A stretch of 64,000 nt of DNA from Mucilaginibacter sp. PPCGB 2223 (GCF_001705515.1 NZ_MDJS01000001.1:1674001-1738000); one strand, 5' to 3'. Shown: positions 33,406-42,551, counted from the stretch's first letter. A program made the numbers and translations. The notes: a model not told the origin generated them from the sequence alone.

Positions 33406-34368
33406 TTATTTCTTCTTAACTATATCCCCAATAATCATCTCCGCATGCACCCGCGAGTTCTCGATAAACCACAGGTGCGTATCCATTCCACCGCAAACTA
33501 CACCGGCCAGGTAAACGCCTGGCAGGCTTGTTGTTTCCATAGTTTCGGCGTTATATTGCGGCAGCAGCTTCTCATCAGCCGAAAGCTGTATGCCTATCTT
33601 CTTCAAAAAGTCGAAGTTGGGTTTATAGCCCGTCATGGCCAGCACAAAGTCGTTGGCTATGGTTACCGGGCCATCCGGCGTGGCTATATCAACCTCACTT
33701 TCGCTGATAGCTGTTACCGACGAATTGAAATAAGCCTTGATGCTGCCTTCTTTTATCCGGTTGATGATGTCCGGCCGCACCCAGTATTTTACCCGGCTGC
33801 TGATCTCAGGTGCGCGCACCACCATAGTCACCTCTGCGCCTTTGCGGTAGGTTTCGAGCGCAACATCCACTGCCGAGTTGCTCGCACCAACCACCAGTAC
33901 CTTTTGCATGGCGTAATAATGCGGATCCTTATAATAATGCTTCACCTTTGGCAGATCTTCGCCGGGTACGCTCAGCTTTACGGCGATATCGTAAAAACCA
34001 GTAGCGATAATGATCTTTTTTGCATGGTAAGCTGTTTTGGCTGTAGTAATGGTGTAATGCCCGTCTTTGCCGTCAACACTCAGCACCTCTTCAAAAAGGT
34101 TGATGAGTAAATGGTTCGAAAACGCTACCCTGCGGTAATACTCCAGTGCTTCGGCCCGTGTGGGTTTTACGTTATTGGAGACGAACGGTATCCCGCCTAT
34201 CTCCAGTTTTTCCGAAGTGCTGAAAAAGGTCATCGTCGACGGGTAGTTGTACAGCGAATTAACCAGGCAGCCCTTATCCGTAATCACAAAAGAGAGGCCC
34301 GCCTTTTGCGCTTCCAACCCGCAGGCTAAACCAATGGGTCCGGCGCCAATAATAAACAGATCAAGCAT
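33406..34368 (-). CDS. ypdA: YpdA-type bacillithiol disulfide reductase (putative)
   Basis: 320 residues. It has an FAD-binding GxGxxG at residues 8-13 (GAGPIGLACG) and an NADPH-binding GASNSAVDVALE, the two Rossmann motifs of the YpdA family. It lacks the CxxC of thioredoxin reductase, as YpdA does. Established work shows YpdA recycles bacillithiol disulfide in bacillithiol-producing bacteria, including members of Bacteroidota. The presence of bacillithiol synthesis genes elsewhere in this genome is not visible here. A small lipoprotein gene follows immediately. Confidence 0.9.
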   Translation of the reverse strand: MLDLFIIGAGPIGLACGLEAQKAGLSFVITDKGCLVNSLYNYPSTMTFFSTSEKLEIGGIPFVSNNVKPTRAEALEYYRRVAFSNHLLINLFEEVLSVDGKDGHYTITTAKTAYHAKKIIIATGFYDIAVKLSVPGEDLPKVKHYYKDPHYYAMQKVLVVGASNSAVDVALETYRKGAEVTMVVRAPEISSRVKYWVRPDIINRIKEGSIKAYFNSSVTAISESEVDIATPDGPVTIANDFVLAMTGYKPNFDFLKKIGIQLSADEKLLPQYNAETMETTSLPGVYLAGVVCGGMDTHLWFIENSRVHAEMIIGDIVKKK

Positions 34369-34636
34369 GTGCTAAAATTAGCAATTTATGGCAGTTGTTT
34401 TTGTTTCAGTTAAAACTGTGACAATTAAATGGGGAAATAGTATCAAGTCGCAAGTATCAGGTATCAAGTATTTTATTTTTAGAGAGTTTTATTTGATAGT
34501 TTGCATTACATCTATATTTATGAATGCTTTCCAGGCAGTGTCAGGTAGCAGAGGACACCATACCAAGTATTTTAAAGTATTGTTTGCTGCCAACAACATC
34601 AGAACGATGCCGGCAAAAAAAAGGGCACAAAAAAAA

Positions 34637-34734
34637 GGGTAAGCACCTTTTATCGCACCGCTACAACCCTCTACCCTTGCTGCGTTCCCACCCTGGGGGA
34701 ATTCAAGAGGAGCTGGTCGTAAAAGACTTACCCC
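34637..34734 (-). ncRNA. ffs: Small signal recognition particle RNA (4.5S-like)
   Basis: On the minus strand the sequence from 34734 begins GGGGTAAGTC and ends at 34637 with the complementary GCTTACCC, closing a long hairpin. The apical part contains GGTGGGAACGCAGCAAGGGTA, which is abbreviated here to its key GGAACGCAGCAAGGG: the tetraloop and Ffh-binding bulge of domain IV. A TATCTTTG promoter element sits exactly upstream and a U run follows at 34636-34624. The RNA binds Ffh and guides membrane and secreted proteins to the translocon. Ends are estimates. Confidence 0.93.
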
Positions 34735-34738
34735 GGCA

Positions 34739-34746
34739 CAAAGATA
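34739..34746 (-). promoter_or_regulatory. -7 promoter element of the SRP RNA gene
   Basis: On the minus strand TATCTTTG matches TAnnTTTG exactly. Its distance places transcription start at the GGGG that begins the SRP RNA (near 34734). Confidence 0.75.
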
Positions 34747-34817
34747 CAAAAAAATGCTTTCCGTTCACTAAAAATAACATTTTGCCAATGTTATCTTCAT
34801 AACTGTTTACTATACAA

Positions 34818-36197
34818 CTATTTAATATTCCAGCTAAAACCAACGGCCATACCGGCCGACTGTAGCTTAACTTTGCCGTAACCGATATCCGTCAGCGGCA
34901 ATTGCAGGTAAGGTTGCAAACCGAGGCTGAATTTAGAGCTCAGGCGGTGCTGATACAGTACATTCAGATCGGCCACGCCGAAATAATGTTTATTCCGGTT
35001 CGAAACCTGGTATCCTGCAGGGCCCGTAATACCGGCGGCGCCGTAATCATAAAAGTAATTTTCTTTCAGCATCAGGTACGATGAAAGGCCTGCTCCAATA
35101 CTAAACTGGTTCTTAACGTTGCCAAACAAGCGGTAATTAAGGTCGAGCGGTATATCCAGTATCCGGCAATCGGCATTTACATATTGTGGCTTGTAGGTAA
35201 AATAATAGCCGGTGTGATAATTACTAAAATCGGTACCGTAGGTGGCTTTAGCATACACAACGCCGGTGCTCAATGTAAACCTGCCGCGGCCAACTGAGAA
35301 CAGCAGGCCAAAATTCGCCCCGGTTTGTGTTTCGGCGAACGAGCCTACCCCGTTTATATCCGGCGCTGCCAAAATAGTTAACGCAAAGTGTGTACCCGCC
35401 AATGTGGATGTAGCTTTCACTCCTGTTTTGGGTATTTGTTTGGCAATTTGCGGCGTTTCTTTAGCCTCAACTGCCGCCGAATCCGGGTTAGCAACCCCAC
35501 CCCTGACAGTCTCCGGTTTGCTAACTTCAAAAGTTTTATTGCTGAATGCAGTTGCCGTATTGTTTTGCTCTGGCTTATTGGCTGCAATTACATCGGTGTT
35601 ATTTGTCGTTCCGGGTTTATCTGTTGCAGTACTTTCGGTATTTACCTTTGGTGGTTTATTTGCAGCGGTTATGCTTTCCGGCTCATTTTTAATAGGTGCA
35701 ATAGGTCTGTTTCCCTTACGGGGATGTTTGTTCGAGGCTATAGCAGCCGGGTTAATGCTTGTTGCTGTTACCGTCCCTTGCGTACCGCTTTGATTTTTTG
35801 CAGGTTGTTTTGCACCTGGCTGCTCAACGATGCCCCCAGCCGCAGCAGATGCACCATTTGAGTTAATATTGGCAGTTGCCTGCTGCCCGGCGGGTCTGGT
35901 TTGTTGTGCCTTATCACCACCAATTGTTCCATTTTGTTGTGGCTTGCTTACAGCAAAAGATGGCTTACCCTGCTCATCTGTTGCTGCAGGTTTAAAAAAC
36001 ATCCAGGCAAAAAACACCAGCAAAACAGCCGCGACAGCGCCTATGTAGGGCAGCAAAACTATAATGCCGCGTTTTTTTTCACGCTCATCCAGCATTTTTT
36101 CAAGTGCTTCCCAGTCGGCCTCACGGTACTCTGCATGATGGCCGGGTTCGGTTAGCACTTCCCTGAACATTTTGTTCAATTCGTCATCCTGGCTCAT
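34818..36197 (-). CDS. Trans-envelope-type protein: cytoplasmic head, one TM helix, linker and barrel-like domain
   Basis: 459 residues. A short N-terminal acidic region (1-42) precedes a membrane helix at about 44-68 (IIVLLPYIGAVAAVLLVFFA). A long Asn/Ala/Thr/Pro-rich linker (about 75-260) follows. The last 190 residues have barrel-like alternating strands (FTLSTGVVYAKATYG, LGLQPYLQLPLTDIGYG). It overlaps the upstream ECF sigma gene by 4 bp (ATGA), so it is the likely partner, and the N-terminal part could be the anti-sigma element. The barrel-like part after an inner-membrane helix is unusual; periplasmic location of that domain is equally possible. Confidence 0.65.
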   Translation of the reverse strand: MSQDDELNKMFREVLTEPGHHAEYREADWEALEKMLDEREKKRGIIVLLPYIGAVAAVLLVFFAWMFFKPAATDEQGKPSFAVSKPQQNGTIGGDKAQQTRPAGQQATANINSNGASAAAGGIVEQPGAKQPAKNQSGTQGTVTATSINPAAIASNKHPRKGNRPIAPIKNEPESITAANKPPKVNTESTATDKPGTTNNTDVIAANKPEQNNTATAFSNKTFEVSKPETVRGGVANPDSAAVEAKETPQIAKQIPKTGVKATSTLAGTHFALTILAAPDINGVGSFAETQTGANFGLLFSVGRGRFTLSTGVVYAKATYGTDFSNYHTGYYFTYKPQYVNADCRILDIPLDLNYRLFGNVKNQFSIGAGLSSYLMLKENYFYDYGAAGITGPAGYQVSNRNKHYFGVADLNVLYQHRLSSKFSLGLQPYLQLPLTDIGYGKVKLQSAGMAVGFSWNIK

Positions 36198-36817
36198 CTT
36201 CTTAAAATATCTCTTAAATAACTATCTGTCATTATTTTATGTATCGTCATTCTTGCACCTTCTCCGGGCCGCTCTGGCTCGCCTTTATCTTTCCCCAATA
36301 TCATTTGCTGCAATTTGTGCCTGGCTTTGTGCAGATTTGATTTTGATGTACCTGCATTTATGCCCAGCATTGCACCAATCTCATCGTGCGTGTAACCATC
36401 TATAACATATAAGTTAAATACTGTGCGATAGGCCTGCGGCAGGCTTTGCACCAGCGCCAGCAGATCATCATAATTCAGCTTAGCGGTAATCGTATCGCCT
36501 ACAGCTACCTCAGGCGCCGTATCAATATCTTCGGTATAAGCTACTTTTAAATTAGTACGGTAATAATCGATGGCTGTATTCGTCATAATACGACCCAGCC
36601 AAGCCTTGAACGGCTTCGATTCATCGTACTTTTTGATATTGGTAAGCGCTTTAAAAAAACCGCTGTTTAATACTTCGGCGGCCTCGTAGCGATTGGCAGC
36701 GTAGCGCAGGCAAATACTCATAGCATAGCCATACAACGTTTTATATAACATTTTCTGACTGGCCCTATCCTGTTTTACACAGCCCTGTATAATATTTTGT
36801 AGTTCCTGTTCGCTCAT
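36194..36817 (-). CDS. ECF sigma factor (second system)
   Basis: 207 residues from the ATG at 36817 (MSEQELQNIIQGCVKQD); a longer ORF starting at 36880 would add 21 unlikely residues. Region 2 is seen at NRYEAAEVLNSGFFKAL and AWLGRIMTNTAIDYYR. Region 4 helix-turn-helix is TVFNLYVIDGYTHDEIGAML. It overlaps the next gene by 4 bp (ATGA), implying coupled translation with its membrane partner. Regulon and signal are unknown. Confidence 0.92.
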   Translation of the reverse strand: MSEQELQNIIQGCVKQDRASQKMLYKTLYGYAMSICLRYAANRYEAAEVLNSGFFKALTNIKKYDESKPFKAWLGRIMTNTAIDYYRTNLKVAYTEDIDTAPEVAVGDTITAKLNYDDLLALVQSLPQAYRTVFNLYVIDGYTHDEIGAMLGINAGTSKSNLHKARHKLQQMILGKDKGEPERPGEGARMTIHKIMTDSYLRDILRR

Positions 36818-36908
36818 AGGCACATTCTGCACACCGGTAAGGAGGCGCAAGTTATTGAAAATCAAGCGATGTTTTAGCATCCATAAGCTACAAAATATTC
36901 AGCGCTGT

Positions 36909-37466
36909 TTACTTTTTAAAATACAGGTCCTTAAAATTTGTCCAATGCGCGTTTTCACTGCCGAAGGTTGGCCTCGATAAAACGGTAAGTTTATCTGCAA
37001 GGAAATATGCATTAAACTCCCTATGTTCAAAATATGGCCACAGCCGCCTGAAATCGACCATCGGGATATCTTTAACTATGGTAATGTGCGGTACAAGCTG
37101 CTGTTTATCGCCAAACACTTTCCTGACAGCCCTGAACCAATCGGCCAGTTCGGCATTTAAAACGGGGCGCGCATAGATTGTAGCCGATGCAGAACCGTGC
37201 AGAAAATAGGCAAAACCCTTTACGCTGATATAATTCGCCCTGATGCGCAGCAGCTTTTTCTGGTAATACTCCAGCTTTTCGGTCATCATCACCGGCATTT
37301 GCCGCCCCTGCCCGGTAATGGTAATATGCGCGATGGAATGCTTCCCATCATATTCGCCAATTACTTTTGCCGACGACAGCTTCAGCCTTCGCACCATTTC
37401 TTTAATCTCCGCCGATGGAGATATCAGCATCATATAGTCACAATAGGTACTTTCCAACACTCCCAT
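36909..37466 (-). CDS. 2H phosphoesterase (2'-5' RNA ligase family)
   Basis: 185 residues. Two HxT motifs define the 2H family: SIAHITITG and LVPHITIVKD. Members act on 2'-5' phosphodiester or cyclic phosphate bonds of RNA. The substrate is not known here. The gene is divergent from dinB across a 69-bp gap that holds a perfect inverted repeat, so both could be controlled by one regulator. Confidence 0.88.
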   Translation of the reverse strand: MGVLESTYCDYMMLISPSAEIKEMVRRLKLSSAKVIGEYDGKHSIAHITITGQGRQMPVMMTEKLEYYQKKLLRIRANYISVKGFAYFLHGSASATIYARPVLNAELADWFRAVRKVFGDKQQLVPHITIVKDIPMVDFRRLWPYFEHREFNAYFLADKLTVLSRPTFGSENAHWTNFKDLYFKK

Positions 37467-37486
37467 AGCCTTAATTTTTGTTGACT

Positions 37487-37511
37487 AATTTGCTAATATT
37501 TTTAGCAAATT
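37487..37511. promoter_or_regulatory. 10-bp inverted repeat operator candidate upstream of dinB
   Basis: AATTTGCTAA (37487-37496) is the exact reverse complement of TTAGCAAATT (37502-37511) around TATTT. It overlaps the space between the divergent 2H gene and dinB, and its right end lies 12 bp before the dinB -7 element. Position fits a repressor site; the regulator is not in the window. Confidence 0.65.
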
Positions 37512-37523
37512 CAAATAATTATT

Positions 37524-37531
37524 TAACTTTG
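37524..37531 (+). promoter_or_regulatory. -7 promoter element of dinB
   Basis: TAACTTTG is an exact TAnnTTTG match 4 bp before the dinB ATG. Transcription would start about at the start codon, so the message may be leaderless or nearly so. Confidence 0.6.
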
Positions 37532-37535
37532 TTTT

Positions 37536-38717
37536 ATGGAGCATAAGCGGTACATCGTTCACATCGATCTTGATTCGTTTTTCGTATCGGTCGAGCGCAA
37601 GTTCGATCCCTCGCTTATCGGTAAGCCTGTTTTGATAGGCGGTTCTGCCGATCGTGGCGTAGTAGCTTCCTGTAGTTACGAGGCACGCAAATTCGGCATC
37701 CACTCAGCTATGCCTATGCGTACTGCCATGCGTTTATGCCCGCATGCCATTATCGTGCGCGGTTCGCACGGCAAATATTCTGAAGCATCGGCGCAGGTTA
37801 CAAAAATCATTGCCGATACCGTTCCGGCCTTTCAGAAAACGTCTGTCGATGAGTTTTACATCGATCTTACGGGGATGGATCGCTTTTACGATTGTTATCA
37901 GTTTGCCACCGACCTGCGGCATAAGATCATCCGCGAAACCGGGCTGCCCATTTCATTCGGCATGTCGTCAAATAAAACCGTCTCCAAAATGGCCACAAAC
38001 GAAGCCAAACCTAACGGACAGTTGTTTGTACAGCATGGCCGTGAGAAGGAGTTTATGGCGCCGCTGCCCATCAATAAAATACCCATGCTGGGCGAAAAGA
38101 CCTGCCAAAAGCTTTACCAATACGGTATTGAAAAAATACGCGACCTGCAGCGTGCCGACCTGCGTTTTTTACAAACAGTTTTCGGTCAGGCAGGCCGCGC
38201 CATCTGGGAGAAAGCCAACGGCATTGATTATGGCGACATCGTACCCCAGTCCGACCGCAAATCCATTTCAACCGAAAATACTTTTGGCAACGATGTGGCC
38301 GATCATAAGACATTAGAATCCGTCCTGGTTTCGATGACCGAGGAGCTGGCTTTTAAACTTCGCAAAGAAAACATGCTGGCCTCGTGCCTGGCAATTAAAG
38401 TACGTTATGCTAATTTTGAAACGCATACCCTGCAGGAAAAGATCGCCCTCACCTCTGCCGATCATATCCTCATACCCGGCATCAAAAACCTGTTGAAAAG
38501 AGCATGGAACAGGCACAGGCCGGTGCGGTTAATTGGTGTGAGGCTGAGCCAGCTTTGCCAGGGCAACTACCAGATCAACTTATTTGAGGATAACGAAGAA
38601 AAAATCAGGCTATACCGGGCATTGGATAAAATAAATTTCCGTTATGGGGATAAAACTGTATGCCGGGCGGCAGGAATGGAGATCGGAACGCGCAATTTTA
38701 ATCCTTTCATGAAATAA
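37536..38717 (+). CDS. dinB: DNA polymerase IV (Y-family)
   Basis: 393 residues. The palm has the metal-binding motifs HIDLDSFFVSVE (N-terminal) and SVDEFYIDL (about residue 108). The fingers motif is ARKFGIHSAMPMRTA. The little-finger/C-terminal region follows (VRLIGVRLSQL). It copies past damaged template with low fidelity. The divergent palindrome and a promoter at the start suggest damage-linked control, but no LexA-like gene is in this window. A terminator follows at 38871. Confidence 0.96.
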   Translation: MEHKRYIVHIDLDSFFVSVERKFDPSLIGKPVLIGGSADRGVVASCSYEARKFGIHSAMPMRTAMRLCPHAIIVRGSHGKYSEASAQVTKIIADTVPAFQKTSVDEFYIDLTGMDRFYDCYQFATDLRHKIIRETGLPISFGMSSNKTVSKMATNEAKPNGQLFVQHGREKEFMAPLPINKIPMLGEKTCQKLYQYGIEKIRDLQRADLRFLQTVFGQAGRAIWEKANGIDYGDIVPQSDRKSISTENTFGNDVADHKTLESVLVSMTEELAFKLRKENMLASCLAIKVRYANFETHTLQEKIALTSADHILIPGIKNLLKRAWNRHRPVRLIGVRLSQLCQGNYQINLFEDNEEKIRLYRALDKINFRYGDKTVCRAAGMEIGTRNFNPFMK

Positions 38718-38870
38718 ATCCTGACGAATAAGTATGAATTTAAGATATTTTAATGAACACATTAAACCTTATATGCTTTTACGCGTTAAACCTGTAATGC
38801 GCAATTACCCATGTCGCATCCGGTACGTTCTTTTTTTGGGTTAATCAATAGTTTAAATTAATTAGGGGGA

Positions 38871-38900
38871 AGAGAGCATTGCAAAATGCTCTCTTTTGTT
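38871..38900 (+). terminator. Intrinsic terminator about 150 bp after dinB
   Basis: AGAGAGCATT (38871-38880) pairs with AATGCTCTCT (38885-38894) around GCAA, followed by a T-rich tract. The 150-bp spacing from dinB leaves room for a small RNA or a long 3' end. Confidence 0.85.
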
Positions 38901-38920
38901 TTTTTAAGCCTCTCCCAAAC

Positions 38921-38950
38921 AAAAAAAGCCCCGGCATTTACCAGAGCTTT
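38921..38950 (-). terminator. Intrinsic terminator of the 294-residue exported protein gene
   Basis: On the minus strand AAAGCTCTGG (38950-38941) pairs with CCGGGGCTTT (38934-38925), with G-U pairs, then T residues. It is 23 bp past the stop at 38973. Confidence 0.85.
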
Positions 38951-38972
38951 CCAATTATTTCTTTAAGATATC

Positions 38973-39857
38973 TTATTTATCTCTTAGCAAATGGCTGATG
39001 CTTTGAATCGAGTTCACAAAGTTTAAACCTATGGTAAAGTATGATGTTTGCGTTTCGTAGCTCAGCAACCTGCCGTAGCTGAATTTAACCGTATTGGCAA
39101 AAATACTAATCTGGCCTCCCAAACCTACGTAAATGTGATTATTCACTTCCACAAAACTTGCCTCCGGGCCAAACGACGGTACAAATATTTGTTTTACCAC
39201 GCTGGCACCCTTGTTAGGCTTTAAATAAAACGAATAGCCAACCCACGGTGCCGGCTGGAAGTTAATGCCGTTATCGCCGCTGCCTGGTGTTTTTAACCAT
39301 GCAAAACCCGAAGTCGGACCGCCTGTCCAGCCAAAATCATCCACCTGGAAAAGCATTACAAAGGCTGAGTTGCCTTTGATGTTATCAACCGTGATCTTCA
39401 GTTTATCGCCAGGTTCCATATTTTCCGACGAGATGTCGATCTCCGTATTTTGCAAATCGGCGCCATCAACATATTTCTGGGTATAGGTATAGGTGTACAT
39501 CTCGGGCGCTGAAGGATCTGCACGTGGCACCTGGTTCTTCAATACGTCTACAAAACCAAAAACATTTACCGGTTTTTCGTTACCCTTGGTATCAATCAGT
39601 GTAGCCATCAGTTTGATCTTCACCGAATCCTTTATCTTTTTGATCAGGTTCTTATCAAAATTGATTTTGATCTGTGAGTTCGACTGGATATACTTTACAC
39701 TGGTAAATGAGGAGGGCCTGATTACAGTAAATTTAGAGTTGTCAGTTTTATTCCTGACTGTAAATGAGATGAACTGGCTCGGGTCCAGATCAACCTGTGC
39801 ATAGCTGAACATCGTACATAAAACAAACAAAAGAGACAGTAGTAATGTTTTTTTCAT
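38973..39857 (-). CDS. Hypothetical exported protein
   Basis: 294 residues with a signal peptide (1-20, ending SYA-Q). The mature sequence is beta-rich and has no recognised domain (FISFTVRNKTDNSKFTVIR, KLKITVDNIKGNSAFVMLFQ). The last third shows barrel-like strands (VYVGLGGQ-type segment YVGLGGQISIFANTV), so it may be a small outer-membrane or surface protein. It has its own terminator at 38921 and an AT-rich upstream region. Confidence 0.6.
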   Translation of the reverse strand: MKKTLLLSLLFVLCTMFSYAQVDLDPSQFISFTVRNKTDNSKFTVIRPSSFTSVKYIQSNSQIKINFDKNLIKKIKDSVKIKLMATLIDTKGNEKPVNVFGFVDVLKNQVPRADPSAPEMYTYTYTQKYVDGADLQNTEIDISSENMEPGDKLKITVDNIKGNSAFVMLFQVDDFGWTGGPTSGFAWLKTPGSGDNGINFQPAPWVGYSFYLKPNKGASVVKQIFVPSFGPEASFVEVNNHIYVGLGGQISIFANTVKFSYGRLLSYETQTSYFTIGLNFVNSIQSISHLLRDK

Positions 39858-40164
39858 AATTTAAATACAATAACATTAAAGGTTAATTCAACGGTTTACT
39901 TAATTAAGGGTAACTGCAATGTTGCGACATTTTTGTTAATATTTAAAATATAAAGTGAAACAAAGTGCATCTATATACGTAAAAAGTAGAACTTATCGCG
40001 TTACAAATCAAATAATTGCGTAAAGTATTTGTGTTTTTAATTATAGGTTTACTTAATAAATTATAATTAAAAATAAGAAGGACTTCATCCATGTAACAAT
40101 CCCGAAATAAAAAAGGCGGCTGTACAAATGTGCAGCTGCCTTTTTTATATTGTTCAATGTCAGA
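39858..40164. other. Gene-free AT-rich interval
   Basis: 307 bp between two minus-strand genes. The right 40 bp is the GH92 terminator. The rest is AT-rich and likely holds the promoter of the 294-residue protein gene. No ORF or RNA gene is supported. Confidence 0.6.
40107..40146 (-). terminator. Intrinsic terminator of the GH92 gene
   Basis: On the minus strand AAAAAAGGCAGCTGCACA pairs with the TGTACAGCCGCCTTTTTT side, with mismatches, leaving an AAAT loop and a T run. It lies 20 bp beyond the stop at 40165. Confidence 0.85.
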
Positions 40165-42486
40165 TCAATAACCGCGCGAAAACGAATACGGAAAATCCAC
40201 ATCGTTTATCCCACGCTGTTTGTTTGGTGATTTCGACATATTAAAATTAATCATACCGCCGTTTTGCATCAGTTGCTTATGACTTATCCAGTTAAAGTCG
40301 TAAGGCTTACCGTTATAAGTTATGCTGTTTACATATTTATTATCGGCGCTGTTTAGCGGCGCATTGATCACCAGGGTTTTGCCGCTCTCGAGCTTCAATG
40401 TCATTTTCCTGAATAATGGAGCACCTAAAACATACTGGTCGCTGGCCGGGCAAACCGGGTAAAAGCCCATCGCCGAAAACACATACCAGGCCGAAGTTTG
40501 CCCGTTATCTTCATCGCCACAGTAACCATCGGGTGTGGCTTTGTACATCCGGTTCATAGTTTCGCGGGCCCAGTATTGGGTTTTCCAGGGTTCGCCGGCA
40601 TAATCGTACAAGTAGATCATGTGTTGTATGGGCTGGTTACCATGCGCATACTGCCCCATATTGGCAATTTGCATTTCACGTATCTCGTGTATGGTACCGC
40701 CGTAATAACTATCATCGAACACCGGGGGCAGGCTGAACACCGAATCGAGCTTGGCTACAAACTGTTGTTTACCGCCCATCAAACCGATCAACCCGTTAAT
40801 ATCATGAAAAACGCCCCAGGTATAATGCCAGCTGTTACCTTCGGTAAATGCATCGCCCCATTTAAAGGGGTTAAAAGGGGTTTGAAATTGGCCATCGCTG
40901 TATTTGCCGCGCATCATCCGCGTTTCTTTATCAAACAGGTTGCGATAGTTCTGGCTGTGTTTGGCGTAAATCTCTATCTCCTCTTTAGGTTTACCTAAGG
41001 CTTTGCCCAACTGGTAAATTGCAAAGTCATCATACGCATACTCCAAAGTACGGGCGGCACTTTCGGGGAAGGTCAATACGGTATCGTGTTTCAAATTGAT
41101 ATTAAAATCGGCCGGCACATAACCTAACCCGTTATATTGTTTTACGCCGAAACGGCCCACGGCACGTATCGGCCCTTCGTTATTGGCGCCATGCTTCAGG
41201 GCTTCCCAAAGTGTATTGATATCGTATCCGCGCAAGCCTTTCAGATAAGCTTCAGCTACGACTGATGCTGAGTTATTGCCCACCATCACGTTGGCCAAAC
41301 CGGGGCTGCTCCACTCGGGCAGCCAGCCGCTCTCTTTATAATCATTCACAAGCCCTTCCTGCATTTCTTTATTTACCGACGGATAAACCAGGTTAAGGAA
41401 TGGGTACAAGGCGCGAAAAGTATCCCAGAAACCCGTACCGGCAAACATATAGCCCGGCAGCACCTGCCCGTTGTATGGGCTCCAATGCATCGGTTTTCCG
41501 CCGGCATCGATCTCGTATAATTTATTCGGGAAGAACAGCATCCGGTACAGGCAGCTGTAAAAAGTGCGCATCTGGTCAATACTGCCCCCTTCGGGTTGGA
41601 TGCGGCTCAGGGTTTTGTTCCAGGTAGCTTTAGCTTTTTGTTTGGTGATGTCGAAGCTATCGTTACCCAACTCACGCTTCAGGTTCAGTTCGGCCTGCTC
41701 AAAGCTGATGAACGAAGATGCCACACGCAGCGTTACCTGCTCTCCTTTACGGGTCTTAAACCCGATAACTGCGCCTGCATGCCTGGTGCTCATTTCCAAC
41801 GAATCTTTTACCAGCAACGTATCTCGTGTAGTATAAACCATCGTAAACGGCTTGCTCAGGTAAATAACAAAGTAGTTTTTAAAGTTTTTTAACGGGCCGC
41901 GGGCATAGCGTGTGCTGTAACCGATGATCTTGTTTTCCTGCGGGATGACTTTGACATACGATCCCCTGTCCAGCGCGTCAACCACCACGAACGAGGTATC
42001 CGATTTAGGGAACGTAAACCTGAACTGGGCAGCGCGCTCAGTCGGCGTGATCTCGGTAGTTACATCCGCATCGGCCAGGTAAACGCTATAATAATAAGGT
42101 TTGGATATTTCGGCCTTGTGCGAAAACCAGCTTGCCCTGTCCCACTGCCCCACTTTAATTCGGCCGGTGCCCGGCATAATGGCAAATTGCCCGTAATCGT
42201 TCATCCATGGCGAAGGCTGGTGTGTTTGTTTAAAACCTTTGATCTTATCGGCACTGTAGGTGTATTGCCAGCCATCGCCCATTTTGCCGGTTTGGGGCGT
42301 CCAAAAGTTCATGCCCCAGGGCAAGGCTATAGCCGGATAAGTATTTCCGTTAGATAGATCGATCTTTGATTCGGTACCCATCAGCGGGTTGATATATTCA
42401 ACCGGGTCGGTAACGGTATTTATCATTTGTGCTTGTGCAAAAGTACAAGCAGCAGCAAATGCAAAAATGCAGCAGAGTTTTTTCAT
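40165..42486 (-). CDS. GH92 family glycoside hydrolase (alpha-mannosidase type)
   Basis: 773 residues with a signal peptide (1-19, FAQA-Q). GH92 signatures are clear: YINPLMGTES and NTYPAIALPWGMNF in the N-terminal domain; GTGFWDTFRALYPFLNLVYP, GWLPEWSSPG, FTEGNSWHYTWGVFHD and GYCGDEDNGQTSAWYVFSA in the (alpha/alpha)6 barrel. GH92 enzymes are calcium-dependent inverting exo-alpha-mannosidases acting on glycans. Linkage choice (alpha-1,2 most often) is inferred only. The gene is alone, not in a SusCD locus here. Confidence 0.95.
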   Translation of the reverse strand: MKKLCCIFAFAAACTFAQAQMINTVTDPVEYINPLMGTESKIDLSNGNTYPAIALPWGMNFWTPQTGKMGDGWQYTYSADKIKGFKQTHQPSPWMNDYGQFAIMPGTGRIKVGQWDRASWFSHKAEISKPYYYSVYLADADVTTEITPTERAAQFRFTFPKSDTSFVVVDALDRGSYVKVIPQENKIIGYSTRYARGPLKNFKNYFVIYLSKPFTMVYTTRDTLLVKDSLEMSTRHAGAVIGFKTRKGEQVTLRVASSFISFEQAELNLKRELGNDSFDITKQKAKATWNKTLSRIQPEGGSIDQMRTFYSCLYRMLFFPNKLYEIDAGGKPMHWSPYNGQVLPGYMFAGTGFWDTFRALYPFLNLVYPSVNKEMQEGLVNDYKESGWLPEWSSPGLANVMVGNNSASVVAEAYLKGLRGYDINTLWEALKHGANNEGPIRAVGRFGVKQYNGLGYVPADFNINLKHDTVLTFPESAARTLEYAYDDFAIYQLGKALGKPKEEIEIYAKHSQNYRNLFDKETRMMRGKYSDGQFQTPFNPFKWGDAFTEGNSWHYTWGVFHDINGLIGLMGGKQQFVAKLDSVFSLPPVFDDSYYGGTIHEIREMQIANMGQYAHGNQPIQHMIYLYDYAGEPWKTQYWARETMNRMYKATPDGYCGDEDNGQTSAWYVFSAMGFYPVCPASDQYVLGAPLFRKMTLKLESGKTLVINAPLNSADNKYVNSITYNGKPYDFNWISHKQLMQNGGMINFNMSKSPNKQRGINDVDFPYSFSRGY

Positions 42487-42551
42487 AAGTAGTAACAGGT
42501 CAGTTTTTAAAGTACTGGCTAAAGTAGTAATTTAAAATGGAGTTTAATTAT

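Noticed and set aside
34370..34383. TGCTAA-AA-TTAGCA upstream of ypdA as a copy of the dinB operator
   Set aside because: The spacer is 2 bp rather than 5 and flanking bases do not match.
34489..34749. An 86-codon ORF on the minus strand overlapping the SRP RNA
   Set aside because: It is an accidental frame across a structured RNA; the RNA has a promoter, fold and terminator.
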